A stretch of 64,000 bases of DNA from the NCBI GenBank assembly GCA_035575135.1, contig DATLYE010000030.1, forward strand, positions 1 through 64,000. The letters run 5' to 3'. The notes below the pieces were generated by a model. The model had not been told where the DNA came from, did no database searches, and saw only the letters and a list, made by a program, of their open reading frames with translations. A program made the position numbers and the translations under genes. Positions 15,737 through 24,064 of this stretch are shown one piece after another; positions within the stretch are counted from its first letter, which is position 1, and the number at the start of each line of letters is the position of its first letter. This stretch comes from JANWXD01 sp035575135 (GTDB taxonomy: Bacteria > Acidobacteriota > Terriglobia > Bryobacterales > Bryobacteraceae).

Positions 15737-16831
15737 ATGGCATACTGGATCCAGCTTTTCTCTCCGCACACCTACGACGTCTTTACCCGCTCCGACCGAT
15801 CCATCACCGGGTGCCGCAAGCGTCTCTTCGGAAGGGCCCAGGCCGTCAAGCCAGGAGATCTCTTGCTCTGCTACCTCACTCAGATCTCTCGCTGGGTCGG
15901 GCTGCTGGAGGTTCTTGAAGGGCCCTACGTAGATACCACACCGATTTTCGATCCGGCAGACGACCCCTATGTGGTGCGATTTCGCGTACGCAACGTGGTA
16001 TGGTTGCCTCCGGAGCAGGCAATCCCGATGTATGAGGATTCCCTTTGGAGCAATCTTTCCTTTACTCGCGGCACACCCAAGGGCTTCGGACCTTGGGTTA
16101 GCAAGGTCCGCGCCGGCCTCACGCCGCTCGAAGATGGAGACGGCGCCGTTCTCGCCGGGCTTCTTCGGGAGCAGATGGCCGCCGGCAAGGTCTATCCCCT
16201 GGAGCAACATGAGCGCAGGAAACTAGCCTCTGTGCACGCCCCGGAAAGGCAGGCTGTCCCAACCGCTCCGCCCGAAACCTTCCAAACGGAGGCGCGGGCA
16301 GCCGAACCGGACGACGTCCGGGATTCCGTCAGGATCCAGGCTCTCCTTTCGAAAATCGGAGCCGAAATGGGCATGCAGATCTGGATCCCACGCGCGGACC
16401 GTCCCCGTGTGCTGCCCCTCTGGGAGGGGGATCATTCGAAACTTCTTGACAAGCTTCCTTTCAATTACGGGAACCGCATCCAGGGAATCATCGAAAACAT
16501 AGATGTGCTGTGGATTCGGGGTTATGCCATCCAGCGCGCCTTCGAAATCGAGCACACGACTTCGGTCTACTCGGGCATTCTGCGCATGGCGGATCTTCTC
16601 GCCTTGCAGCTCAACATAGACATACGTCTTCACGTTGTCGCCCCGGGCTCACGGCGCTCGAAAGTCCTGGACGAACTTCGCCGCCCGGCGTTTCAGTCTC
16701 TCGGAATTCGCAATAAGTGCACCTACCTCTCCTACGAGAGCATACAGGAGCTGAGCGACCACCCCGGCCTGCCCCATCTCAAGGAGAGCGTCCTCGAGGA
16801 CTACGAAGAAGCGGCAGATGACTCATCCTAG
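15737..16831 (+). CDS. Unrecognised protein with EVE/PUA-like N-terminus and possible nuclease-type C-terminus
   Basis: 364 aa. Residues 1-115 resemble EVE/PUA-like domains (AYWIQLFSPHTYDVF, then a basic CRKRLFGRAQ stretch and KPGDLLLCYLT); such domains read modified bases in several restriction systems. A low-complexity linker (about 155-200) leads to a C-terminal domain with NIDVLWIRGYAIQRAFEIEH and TTSVYSGILRMADLLAL. The D...ExE spacing recalls PD-(D/E)XK-type nucleases, but this is inference and no Lys of the classic motif is obvious. Base composition looks lower in GC and codon choice looser than in neighbouring glgC. It is flanked by two copies of the glgC 3' end. A stand-alone modification-dependent defence nuclease is my leading hypothesis; an RNA-processing role is also possible. 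Confidence 0.7.
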   Translation: MAYWIQLFSPHTYDVFTRSDRSITGCRKRLFGRAQAVKPGDLLLCYLTQISRWVGLLEVLEGPYVDTTPIFDPADDPYVVRFRVRNVVWLPPEQAIPMYEDSLWSNLSFTRGTPKGFGPWVSKVRAGLTPLEDGDGAVLAGLLREQMAAGKVYPLEQHERRKLASVHAPERQAVPTAPPETFQTEARAAEPDDVRDSVRIQALLSKIGAEMGMQIWIPRADRPRVLPLWEGDHSKLLDKLPFNYGNRIQGIIENIDVLWIRGYAIQRAFEIEHTTSVYSGILRMADLLALQLNIDIRLHVVAPGSRRSKVLDELRRPAFQSLGIRNKCTYLSYESIQELSDHPGLPHLKESVLEDYEEAADDSS

Positions 16832-16897
16832 GAGCGTGCCGTAGTCGTACTAGGCGGCGCGCGCACCCCGGTGGAAATCGCCAGCGTGCTGGTGTAA
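16832..16897 (+). pseudogene. Detached, diverged copy of the glgC 3' end
   Basis: Starting directly after the stop of the inserted gene, 22 codons read E R A V V V L G G A R T P V E I A S V L V stop. This matches the GlgC C-terminus at 16 of 21 residues. Several nucleotide changes are silent or conservative (GAG/GAA, GTG/GTA, TAG/TAA), so the copy evolved as coding sequence, probably in another glgC allele. It has no start codon of its own. Confidence 0.82.
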
Positions 16898-16962
16898 ACG
16901 CCTGGCAGGGTGCGCGGAAGGCGGGCAGACAGCAGGCGAGCCCTGCGACGCGCGGCACGCGC

Positions 16963-16968
16963 TACACT
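16963..16968 (+). promoter_or_regulatory. Candidate -10 (TACACT) giving a leaderless rhodanese mRNA
   Basis: TACACT ends 6 bases before the ATG at 16975, so the expected transcription start coincides with the start codon. No convincing -35 was seen. Confidence 0.35.
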
Positions 16969-16974
16969 AGAACC

Positions 16975-17382
16975 ATGAGGCGCTTGCTGGTCTGGCTGGT
17001 GGCGGCCGCCGCCCTTGCCGTGGCGTCGGAAAAAACCGCCCCCAAGAAGCTGACCCCCGAGGAGGTCAAAGAATACCTGGACTCCGGCAAGGTCTTTTTC
17101 CTGGATGTGCGCGAGCCCGAGGAGGTCCGCACCCTGGGCACCCTCCCCGGCTACGTCAACATCCCGGTGAGCGAGCTCGAAAAGCGCCTCCGCGAAATCC
17201 CCAAAGACAAACTCATCATCACGGCTTGAAACCGCGGTTCGCGCGCCGCGCGTGCCGCGGCCCTGTTGAGCGAAAAAGGATACAAAGTGCTCGGCAGCTG
17301 CGCCCTGGCCGAATGGAAGGGCAAGGGCTTCCAGGTGGTCTACCCGGAGGCGAAGTCCCGCCAGGCCGACACCAAGCCCTAG
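16975..17382 (+). CDS. Exported rhodanese-domain protein with in-frame TGA at the catalytic position (probable selenoprotein)
   Basis: Read through the TGA at 17227-17229, this is a 135-aa protein. A signal peptide (about 1-18) is followed by a complete rhodanese fold: LTPEEVKEYLDSGKVFFLDV, REPEEVRTLG, PGYVNIPVSELEKRL, and KLIITA-[TGA]-NRGSRAARAAALL. The TGA sits exactly where rhodaneses carry the active-site Cys of CxxGxR. Downstream the frame continues intact for 50 codons (SEKGYKVL, ALAEWKGKGFQVVYP) to TAG. A strong hairpin begins 2 bases after the TGA. Selenocysteine (residue 85) is therefore the likely reading; an ordinary stop would give a catalytically dead 84-aa fragment. SelA, SelB, SelD and tRNA-Sec are not in the window. 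Likely periplasmic sulfur/selenium transfer or thiol redox role. Confidence 0.82.
17232..17260 (+). promoter_or_regulatory. SECIS-like hairpin just after the TGA
   Basis: CCGCGG (17232-17237) pairs with CCGCGG (17255-17260). Inside it, after a 2x2 internal loop (TT/TG), CGCG (17240-17243) pairs with CGCG (17249-17252), closing a 5-base loop CGCCG that contains a G. The loop begins 15 bases after the TGA, close to the window expected for bacterial SECIS elements. It lies within the coding sequence. Confidence 0.65.
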
Positions 17383-17444
17383 CTCTGCCCGCGCCCGCCT
17401 GTGGTATATTTCTTAGCGGCGCATCCACCGCGCTCCTGCTCCGG

Positions 17445-17519
<75 letters not shown>

Positions 17520-17588
17520 CTACAAGATCCCCCGCGCAAAGCGGATCTTGATCCCGCGGATGCGGCATGAGCTTGGCCGGCCCGCGCC

Positions 17589-18749
17589 TCAATCCAGCCG
17601 CTTGTGGAACCGCAACACGCTGACCGTCAGGATCCCGAGACCCAGCGCCGCCAGGGCCGCCATCTGCGGCCACAGCGCCTCCACACCCGTCCCCTTTAAA
17701 AACACCCCCCGCACGATCTCCAGAAAATAACGAACCGGGTTCAGATACGTCACATACTGCACCGGCTCCGGCATGTTGCGCACCGGAAACGTGAATCCGC
17801 TCAACATGAAGGCCGGCGTGAAGAAAAAGAACGAGGAGATCATCGCCTGCTGCTGCGTTTCCGAAATCGTCGAAATCAGCAGGCCCATGCCGAGCGTCGT
17901 TAGCAGAAACAGCACCGCCCCGGCCAGCAGCACCGCACCGCTGCCCCGGAACGGCACGCGGAAAATCACCAACGCCGCCCCGGTCACCAGAAACACATCC
18001 GCAATGCCCACCAGCGCGAACGGCAGCGTCTTGCCCGCCATCAACTCCGCAGGACGAATCGGCGTCACCATCAGCTGCTCCATCGTGCCGATCTCTTTCT
18101 CCCGCACAATCGCCATGGCCGTGAGCATCAGCGTCACCAGCGTGATGATGTTCACCACCACCCCCGGCACGAAATAGTTCCGGCTCAGCAGATCTTCGTT
18201 GAACCAGACCCGCGGCCGGCGCTCCAGCGCCGGCACATCCAGATTCAGGGGACCGCCCGCTGCCGCCGTGCGGCCGACCAGCCGCGCTTCCTGCTGCGCG
18301 CGCAACTCGTCTCGCCCGAAGCCCGCAATCACGCGCGCCGCGTAACTGGCCACCACGGCCGCCGTGTTGGAATTGCTCCCGTCCACCAGCACCTGAACGG
18401 AAGCCGTCCGGCCCCGGGCCAGATCCCAGGCGAACCCCGGCGGCACGCGCACCACCGCCATCACCGTGCCGCGGTCCAGCAGATCCCGCTCCTGATCTTC
18501 CGTTGCCGCCGCGGCGGCGATTTCGAAATACGGCGAGCCGGCAAACGCCGCACGCAGCTCCCGGCTGGCCGGCGTGCGGTCCTGGTCCATCCAGCCTATG
18601 CGCGCCTGCCGGACATCCAGGTTCACGGCATAGCCGAACAGCACCAGCTGCACGAGCGGCGGCAGAAACAGCACCGTGCGCATGCGCGGATCGCGCAACG
18701 CCTGCCGGAATTCTTTGCGGATGATCTCGGCCACACGCTGCCAGTTCAT
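17589..18749 (-). CDS. ABC-2 type permease (YbhR/YhhJ-like), second of the pair
   Basis: 386 aa from the ATG at 18749; its start directly follows the stop (TGA 18751-18753) of the preceding permease gene. One N-terminal membrane helix (TVLFLPPLVQLVLFGYAVNL), then a large periplasmic domain of about 150 residues, then five C-terminal helices: the YhhJ/YbhR/YbhS layout. DRTPASRELRAAF and LVDGSNSNTAAVVASY are typical of the family, and AMAIVREKEIGTMEQLMVTP is the cytoplasmic coupling region. Probably forms a heterodimer with the upstream permease, powered by the ATPases encoded upstream. The efflux substrate is unknown; relatives export drugs, cations or hydrophobic compounds. Confidence 0.9.
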   Translation of the reverse strand: MNWQRVAEIIRKEFRQALRDPRMRTVLFLPPLVQLVLFGYAVNLDVRQARIGWMDQDRTPASRELRAAFAGSPYFEIAAAAATEDQERDLLDRGTVMAVVRVPPGFAWDLARGRTASVQVLVDGSNSNTAAVVASYAARVIAGFGRDELRAQQEARLVGRTAAAGGPLNLDVPALERRPRVWFNEDLLSRNYFVPGVVVNIITLVTLMLTAMAIVREKEIGTMEQLMVTPIRPAELMAGKTLPFALVGIADVFLVTGAALVIFRVPFRGSGAVLLAGAVLFLLTTLGMGLLISTISETQQQAMISSFFFFTPAFMLSGFTFPVRNMPEPVQYVTYLNPVRYFLEIVRGVFLKGTGVEALWPQMAALAALGLGILTVSVLRFHKRLD

Positions 18750-18750
18750 C

Positions 18751-19896
18751 TCACGCCAGCTTCCGCCCCACTTTCCGCACCGCAAGCAGAAACACCACCG
18801 CCGCGTAAACCGCCAGCAGCGCCATTTCGCCCCACAGCACCGCCAGACCCGTCCCCTTCAGAAACAGTCCTTTGAGAATCGCCACAAAGTAGCGCGACGG
18901 AAACAGGTACGTCACCCCCTGGATCACCACCGGCATGTTTTCGATGGCGAAGATGAACCCCGACAGCAGGAATGCCGGCAGAAAGGACGTCAGCATGCCC
19001 ATCTGATAGGCCAGCACCTGCGAGCGCGCCGCGGCCGACAGGAAAATTCCCCAGAACAGCGCCCCGATGAGAAAAACGCAGCCCGAAGCGAACACGAGCA
19101 GCGGGTTCCCTCGCAAGGGAACACCGAAAACCAGCACGCCGGCCCCCGCGGCCGCCAGCATGTCCGCCAGTCCCAGCACAAAGTAGGCGGCCATCTTGCC
19201 GAGCACTAGCTCCTGCGCGCGCAGCGGCGTGGCCAGCAACTGCTCCATCGAGCCCATTTCCCACTCGCGCGCGATCGTCAGGGAGGTCAGCAGCGCCGCG
19301 ATGATCATCAGGATCACCACGATCAGACCGGGGACGATGAAATTCCGCGATTTCAGCTCGGCGTTGTACCACACCCGGATCCTGGCTTCCACCGGGTTCT
19401 CCAGCCGGCCTCCGCCCCGCCGCTCCAGCCACCGGCGCCGCAGCTCGAAGGCGTAGCCCTCCAGCAGCGCCTCGGTATAGCCGAGCGCGATCGAAGCCGT
19501 GTTGGAGTCGCTCCCGTCAAAAAGGAGCTGGACCTCCGGGCGCCCGCCGCGCACCAACTCCCGGGAGAAATCCTGCGGAATGACGACGCTGAGCATGGCG
19601 CGGTTCCGGTCCACCTGCCGCTCGAACGGCGCGTAGCCGGCGGCGCTGCCGAGCACCTGAAAATACTGCGATCCGGAAAAGCGCTCGATCAGCTCCCGGC
19701 TCTCCGGGCTGCGGTCCCGGTCGTAGATCACCGTCGGGATGCGGTCCACGTCCAGCGTCAAGGCGTAGCCGAACAGCAGGAGCATCACCAGCGGGACCGC
19801 CAAGGCCATCCCCAGACTGCGGCGGTCGCGCAGCACGTGAAGCGCCTCCTTGCGCGCCACGGCCGCCGTCCGCCGCCAGAATGCCCGCCCGCTCAC
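18751..19896 (-). CDS. ABC-2 type permease (YbhS-like), first of the pair
   Basis: 381 aa from the GTG at 19896, which forms a GTGA overlap with the stop of the ATPase gene; a longer frame upstream would run through the ATPase gene. The layout is the same as its partner: helix AVPLVMLLLFGYALTLDVDR, a periplasmic domain with YDRDRSPESRELIERFSGS and LLFDGSDSNTASIALGY, then five helices with LTIAREWEMGSMEQLLATPL as the coupling loop. The two permeases are clearly paralogous, as expected for a heterodimeric exporter. They sit at the end of a regulator-TolC-MFP-ATPase-ATPase operon. Confidence 0.9.
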   Translation of the reverse strand: MSGRAFWRRTAAVARKEALHVLRDRRSLGMALAVPLVMLLLFGYALTLDVDRIPTVIYDRDRSPESRELIERFSGSQYFQVLGSAAGYAPFERQVDRNRAMLSVVIPQDFSRELVRGGRPEVQLLFDGSDSNTASIALGYTEALLEGYAFELRRRWLERRGGGRLENPVEARIRVWYNAELKSRNFIVPGLIVVILMIIAALLTSLTIAREWEMGSMEQLLATPLRAQELVLGKMAAYFVLGLADMLAAAGAGVLVFGVPLRGNPLLVFASGCVFLIGALFWGIFLSAAARSQVLAYQMGMLTSFLPAFLLSGFIFAIENMPVVIQGVTYLFPSRYFVAILKGLFLKGTGLAVLWGEMALLAVYAAVVFLLAVRKVGRKLA

Positions 19897-20639
19897 CCGG
19901 CCGCCTCCTCTCGCTCGATCGCCGACAAAAACACATCCTCCATAGAACGTTTCCCGTACTCCTGCTTCAGCGCCCGCGGCGAGCCGAGAGCCACAATCCG
20001 GCCGCGGTGCATCAGCGCCAGCCGGTGGCAATATTCGGCTTCCTCCATGTAATGCGTCGTGACGAACACGGTGCGGCCTTCCCGGGAGAACTGATGGATC
20101 AGATCCCAGAAGTCCCGCCGGGCCACCGGATCCACCCCGGAGGTGGGCTCGTCCAGAAACAGGATGGGAGGTTCGTGGAGAATGGCGCAGCCCAGGGCGA
20201 GCCGCTGTTTGAAGCCGCCCGCCAGCACGCGGGTCATCCTACGGCGATGCTCGCCGAGTCCGGCCATGGCCAGCGCGTACTCGATGCGCTGCCGGCGACG
20301 CGCTCCCGTCACGCCGTAGATGCCGCCGAAGAACTCCAGATTCTCTTCGACCGTCAAGTCGTCATACAGCGAAAACCGCTGCGACATGTAGCCGATGTTG
20401 CGGCGCACGCCCTCCGGATCGGCCGCCACGTCAAAACCTGCCACCAGCGCGCGCCCTTCGGAAGGCCGCAGCAGGCCGCACAGAATCCGGATCGCGGTGG
20501 TCTTGCCCGCCCCGTTCGGCCCCAGGAAGCCGAAGATCTCGCCCCGCGCCACACGAAACGAAATCCCGTCCACGGCCACGAAGTCGCCGAAGCGCCGCAC
20601 CAGCCCTTCGACTTCCACCGCCCATGCCGGAGAACTCAT
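19893..20639 (-). CDS. ABC transporter ATPase (YbhF-like, second half)
   Basis: 248 aa from the ATG at 20639 (ATGA overlap with the preceding ATPase). Walker A GPNGAGKTTAIR is at about residues 41-52, the signature appears as LAGGFKQRLALGCAIL, Walker B is ILFLDEPTSGVDP, and the switch His is in FVTTHYMEEAEYC. The SGVD D-loop and MEEAEYC segment match the CcmA/YbhF group of exporters. In E. coli, YbhF contains two ATPase domains in one chain; here they are split into two coupled genes. The signature reads AGG rather than the usual SGG, a mild variation also seen in this group. Confidence 0.92.
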   Translation of the reverse strand: MSSPAWAVEVEGLVRRFGDFVAVDGISFRVARGEIFGFLGPNGAGKTTAIRILCGLLRPSEGRALVAGFDVAADPEGVRRNIGYMSQRFSLYDDLTVEENLEFFGGIYGVTGARRRQRIEYALAMAGLGEHRRRMTRVLAGGFKQRLALGCAILHEPPILFLDEPTSGVDPVARRDFWDLIHQFSREGRTVFVTTHYMEEAEYCHRLALMHRGRIVALGSPRALKQEYGKRSMEDVFLSAIEREEAAG

Positions 20640-21556
20640 CCCGCCGCCTCCTGCCTGCGGATCAGCGCAAGGAACACGTCCTCGAGCGAAGGCTCGATGC
20701 GCGCAAAGCGGGCGCCGGGCACGATCTCCGCAAGCTTCTCGGGTGAGGTGACGCCCGGATCCAGAAAAGCGTGCAGCATAGCTCCGGCGGGCTCCACGCC
20801 CACGACCCCGGGCTGCCGGCGCAGCGCCTCGCGCACGGCCCGCAGGTCCGGAGCTTCGACCTCGTAACAAGGCTCGCGCACGAGCGCGAGCAGCTCCCGC
20901 GGAGCCCCGCATTCAATCAGCCGGCCGCGGTAGAGCAGGCCCACCCGGTCGCAGCGCTGCGCTTCATCCAGGTAGGCCGTGGTGAGCAGGACCGTGATCC
21001 CCTCTGCCGCCAGCCGGCGCAGAATTTCCCAGAAATCCCGCCGCGAAACGGCATCCACGCCCGTCGTCGGCTCATCGAGCAGCAGGATTTCCGGCCGGTG
21101 CAGCAGCGTGCACATCAAAGCGAGCTTTTGTCTCATCCCTCCCGACAGCTGCCCGGCGCGCCGCTTCCGGAAAGGTTCCATGCGGGTCATGGCGAGCAGC
21201 CGGGCGGCGAGCGCCTCCCGCGCGGCGCGGGGCACACCGAACAAGTCGCCGTAGAACGCCATGTTCTCCTCCACCGTGAGATCCGGATACAGGCCGAATC
21301 GCTGCGCCATGTAGCCGATGCGGTCTTTCAGAGCCGCCGCCTCGCGGACGGTGTGCAACCCGGACAGCCACGCCTCTCCCTCGCTCGGCTCCAGCAGGCC
21401 CGCAAGCAGGCGCAGCGTCGTGGTCTTTCCGGCCCCATCCGGTCCCACCAGCCCGAAAATCTCTCCCCGCCTCACGGCCAGCGTCAGCCCGTCCACCGCC
21501 GCCATCGCGCCGAAACGGCGGGCGAGCCCCTGCGTCCGGATCACCGTCGTATCCAC
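20636..21556 (-). CDS. ABC transporter ATPase (YbhF-like, first half)
   Basis: 306 aa. Walker A GPDGAGKTTTLRLLAGLL (about 39-56, with Asp in place of the usual Asn, as in YbhF N-terminal halves), signature LSGGMRQKLALMCTLL, Walker B ILLLDEPTTGVDAVSRRDFW, and switch region LLTTAYLDEAQRC with Tyr where His usually stands. That change suggests this site hydrolyses ATP poorly and that the second ATPase is the active partner. A C-terminal extension of about 70 residues (CYEVEAPDLRAVREAL) follows the ATPase core. Four bases separate it from the membrane fusion protein gene. Confidence 0.92.
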   Translation of the reverse strand: MDTTVIRTQGLARRFGAMAAVDGLTLAVRRGEIFGLVGPDGAGKTTTLRLLAGLLEPSEGEAWLSGLHTVREAAALKDRIGYMAQRFGLYPDLTVEENMAFYGDLFGVPRAAREALAARLLAMTRMEPFRKRRAGQLSGGMRQKLALMCTLLHRPEILLLDEPTTGVDAVSRRDFWEILRRLAAEGITVLLTTAYLDEAQRCDRVGLLYRGRLIECGAPRELLALVREPCYEVEAPDLRAVREALRRQPGVVGVEPAGAMLHAFLDPGVTSPEKLAEIVPGARFARIEPSLEDVFLALIRRQEAAG

Positions 21557-21560
21557 CCGG

Positions 21561-22727
21561 TCACTCCACGAGAATCTCGGCGTCGGCCGGCATGTTGGAT
21601 TTCAGTTCGTGGCGCGGGTTGGCCAGGTCCACCTTGATGCGGTAGACGAGCTTGACGCGCTCCTCGGGAGTCTGGATTTCCTTGGGTGTGAACTCGGCTT
21701 CGGCTGCGATGAAGGAGACACGGCCCCAGTAAACCCTGCCCGGATAGGAATCCGTGGTCACGCGCACCCGCTGGCCGAGCTTGACGCGCCCCAGATCCCG
21801 CTCGCCGATGTAGCCGCGCAGCCACGGGCGTTCGATGTCGCCCACGGTCAACACCGTCGTGCCCGCCGCCACGGTCTCGCCCGGTTCGGCGGACTTCACC
21901 AGTACAACACCGTCTACCGGGCAGACCGCCTCCGTGTCGCCTAATTGGGCCTCGATGACGGCCAGCTGCGCCTTGGCCCGCGCAATCTCGGCGCGGCGCA
22001 AGGCCACTTCCTGTTCCCGCCGGCGCAGCTCGATGCGCCCCGCTTCGGCCAGTCGTACGGCGGCGCGCGCCCTGGCAGCCTGCGCCCGGGCCTGCTCGAC
22101 GGCCTCCTTGCGGGGTCCTTCCTCGATCAAAGACAGCCGCTGCTCGGCCTGCCGCAGAGCGGCTGCGGCACGCTCGAACGCGGTGCGGAACTGGTCGTAC
22201 TGCGCCGCCGAGATGTCGTCGTTGCCGAACAGCACCTGCGCGCGCTCCCAGTCCTTGCGGGCGCGTTCGTGTTCGGCGCGCGCCGCCTCGGCAGCGGCTC
22301 GTGCTTCCTGAATCTCCTGCGGCCGCGATCCGGTCTCCAGTTCCCGCAGGCGCGCCTGGGCCTGCTCCAGTTCGGCGCGCCGGAGAGCGATTTCTCCCTC
22401 CACGGTCTCCCGTTGCAGCTCGATCGCCGTCAGCAGTTGCGCCAGGGCGGATTCCGCCGCCGCCACCGCCGCCCGTTCGCGCTCGCGCTGGCTCAACAAC
22501 TGCTCTTGGTCGAGTCGCGCCACGACCATGCCTTTGCGCACCGCCTGGCCTTCATCCACCAGGCGTTCCACAAGCCGTCCGGCAATCTTGAACGAGATGT
22601 GAACTTCGGTAAGCTCGATGTTGCCCGAGATCCGGATCGCGCCGGTCTGGGACGGCTCCCGGCGAAGCCACAGAATCAAGGCCCCCGCTGCAGCCACAAC
22701 CGGCAGAACCAGAACGCGCCTTCTCAC
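21561..22727 (-). CDS. Membrane fusion protein, HlyD/YbhG-like
   Basis: 388 aa. A single N-terminal membrane anchor (about 4-20) is followed by a lipoyl half-motif (GNIELTEVHISFKIAGRLVE), a very long Ala/Glu/Arg-rich coiled-coil hairpin (about 75-250, broken near RKEAVEQARAQ), the second lipoyl half (CPVDGVVLVKSAEPGETV) and a beta-barrel domain ending in VKLVYRIKVDLANP. It should bridge the inner-membrane ABC permeases to the TolC channel encoded just upstream. The start ATG overlaps the TolC-gene stop by 4 bases (ATGA), so synthesis is coupled. Confidence 0.93.
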   Translation of the reverse strand: MRRRVLVLPVVAAAGALILWLRREPSQTGAIRISGNIELTEVHISFKIAGRLVERLVDEGQAVRKGMVVARLDQEQLLSQRERERAAVAAAESALAQLLTAIELQRETVEGEIALRRAELEQAQARLRELETGSRPQEIQEARAAAEAARAEHERARKDWERAQVLFGNDDISAAQYDQFRTAFERAAAALRQAEQRLSLIEEGPRKEAVEQARAQAARARAAVRLAEAGRIELRRREQEVALRRAEIARAKAQLAVIEAQLGDTEAVCPVDGVVLVKSAEPGETVAAGTTVLTVGDIERPWLRGYIGERDLGRVKLGQRVRVTTDSYPGRVYWGRVSFIAAEAEFTPKEIQTPEERVKLVYRIKVDLANPRHELKSNMPADAEILVE

Positions 22728-24064
22728 GGAAGTTTCTCCTCTTCGATGAACTGCCGGATCCGCCCGGCGGCGTATGCGAGGTCCAGGCGCGCCCGGTGAT
22801 ACAGGAACAGGGCGGCCACAAGGTTATCGCGGGCGCGCGCCAGGCGCGTTTGCGCATCCGCTACTTCGACGCTGCTGGTCACGCCCGCCCGGTAGCGGCG
22901 CTCAGCTTGCTCCATTTCCCGCCGCGTCTGCGCGAGCCCTTCCTCGGCCACCTGCACCTGTTCCCGGGCCGACGTGAGCGCGTCGGCCGCCAGGCGGATT
23001 TCCAGCTCGATCTGCCGGCGCAGATCCGCGGTACGGATGCGCTCCTGCTCGTAGAGCGAGCGGCCTTCCTGCCGCCGTGCCTCCCGCAGCCCGGCGTCGA
23101 ACACCGGCAGGCGCAACGCCAGACCATAGACGCGCGTGGGAAGGGCATTGTGCAGGGAAGTGCCGAGCGATCCGTAATCAGCGAACGCCGTGAGCGACGG
23201 CAACCGTTCCATCGCCGCGGCGCTGGCCGCAAGCCGCGCGCTCTCCTCCCGCAACTGCTGGGCCCGATAATCGGCCCGGGCCCGCAACGCAGTCTCCAAC
23301 AGGACCGGCGGATCCTCCTTCGCCGCCGGCGCAGATTCGAGCGAGCCCTCCGGCGTCACGTCCGTGTCGAGCGGCAACCCGATCGCGCGCAGCAGCTCCA
23401 GGCGGGACCGACGTGCTTGCATTTCCGCCGCCAACAGTTGCTGGCGCTCGTGAGCCAGTTGCACCTCTGCACGCGTAACTTCGATCCCGGTGCCCGTCCC
23501 CGCCGCCCGCTGGTTCCGGGCCAAATCCAGCAGCTCCTCCGCCAGCCGGACGTTGGCGCGCGCCGCTTCCAGGTGCGCCTCCGCCCGCAACAAAGCTACA
23601 TAGCGCACCGCCACTTCGCGCGCCACCGCCTCACGCGCCGCTTCCTCTTCCGCCGCCGCAACGCGCGCCGTTTCCCGCCCCGCCTGATAACGCCGCCACG
23701 CCGCAAGATCCAACACCGGCTGGCGTATAGCCGCTCGCGCGTCAAAGGTGCTGAACGGCCCCACGAGTTCCGGCACCCGGAAACCCGGAATCGGCGCCTC
23801 GATGCGGATTCCCAATGCGGCCAGATTGCGAGTCTGATTCTGCTGCGCGAGCGTGCCCTCCAGATTCGGCAGCAGCGCCGCGCGACTCTGCCGCGCCCGC
23901 GCGTCGGCCTGGCGCGCGAGCTGCCGGGCCAGTTGCAATCGCGTATTCCCGTCGGGCGCAAGGGCAAGCTCGACTGCCTGTTTCAGGCTCAGGGAGACGC
24001 CCCCGGACTGGGCCGCGGCGCAGGCCGACAGCACCAGAAATCCCCACACCTTCCTGCTCAGCAT
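22724..24064 (-). CDS. TolC-family outer-membrane efflux protein
   Basis: 446 aa. A signal peptide (about 1-19) and two outer-membrane-efflux repeats, each with long amphipathic helices: LKQAVELALAPDGNTRLQLA in the first and AELPL-like, ERRYRAGVTSSVEVADAQTR in the second, the latter being the classic TolC-family motif. Internal duplication is visible. The presence of its own TolC inside the operon is a difference from E. coli ybhGFSR, which uses the shared TolC. It overlaps the regulator gene by 7 bases at its start. Confidence 0.92.
   Translation of the reverse strand: MLSRKVWGFLVLSACAAAQSGGVSLSLKQAVELALAPDGNTRLQLARQLARQADARARQSRAALLPNLEGTLAQQNQTRNLAALGIRIEAPIPGFRVPELVGPFSTFDARAAIRQPVLDLAAWRRYQAGRETARVAAAEEEAAREAVAREVAVRYVALLRAEAHLEAARANVRLAEELLDLARNQRAAGTGTGIEVTRAEVQLAHERQQLLAAEMQARRSRLELLRAIGLPLDTDVTPEGSLESAPAAKEDPPVLLETALRARADYRAQQLREESARLAASAAAMERLPSLTAFADYGSLGTSLHNALPTRVYGLALRLPVFDAGLREARRQEGRSLYEQERIRTADLRRQIELEIRLAADALTSAREQVQVAEEGLAQTRREMEQAERRYRAGVTSSVEVADAQTRLARARDNLVAALFLYHRARLDLAYAAGRIRQFIEEEKLP

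Noticed and set aside
14068..15771. 567-aa minus-strand open frame opposite glgC
   Set aside because: Antisense to a strongly supported glgC; composition shows it is a shadow of GC-rich codons.
16975..17229. Reading the rhodanese as an 84-aa complete gene or simple pseudogene
   Set aside because: The TGA is at the catalytic position, the frame after it is intact and conserved, and a hairpin follows; selenocysteine explains all three.
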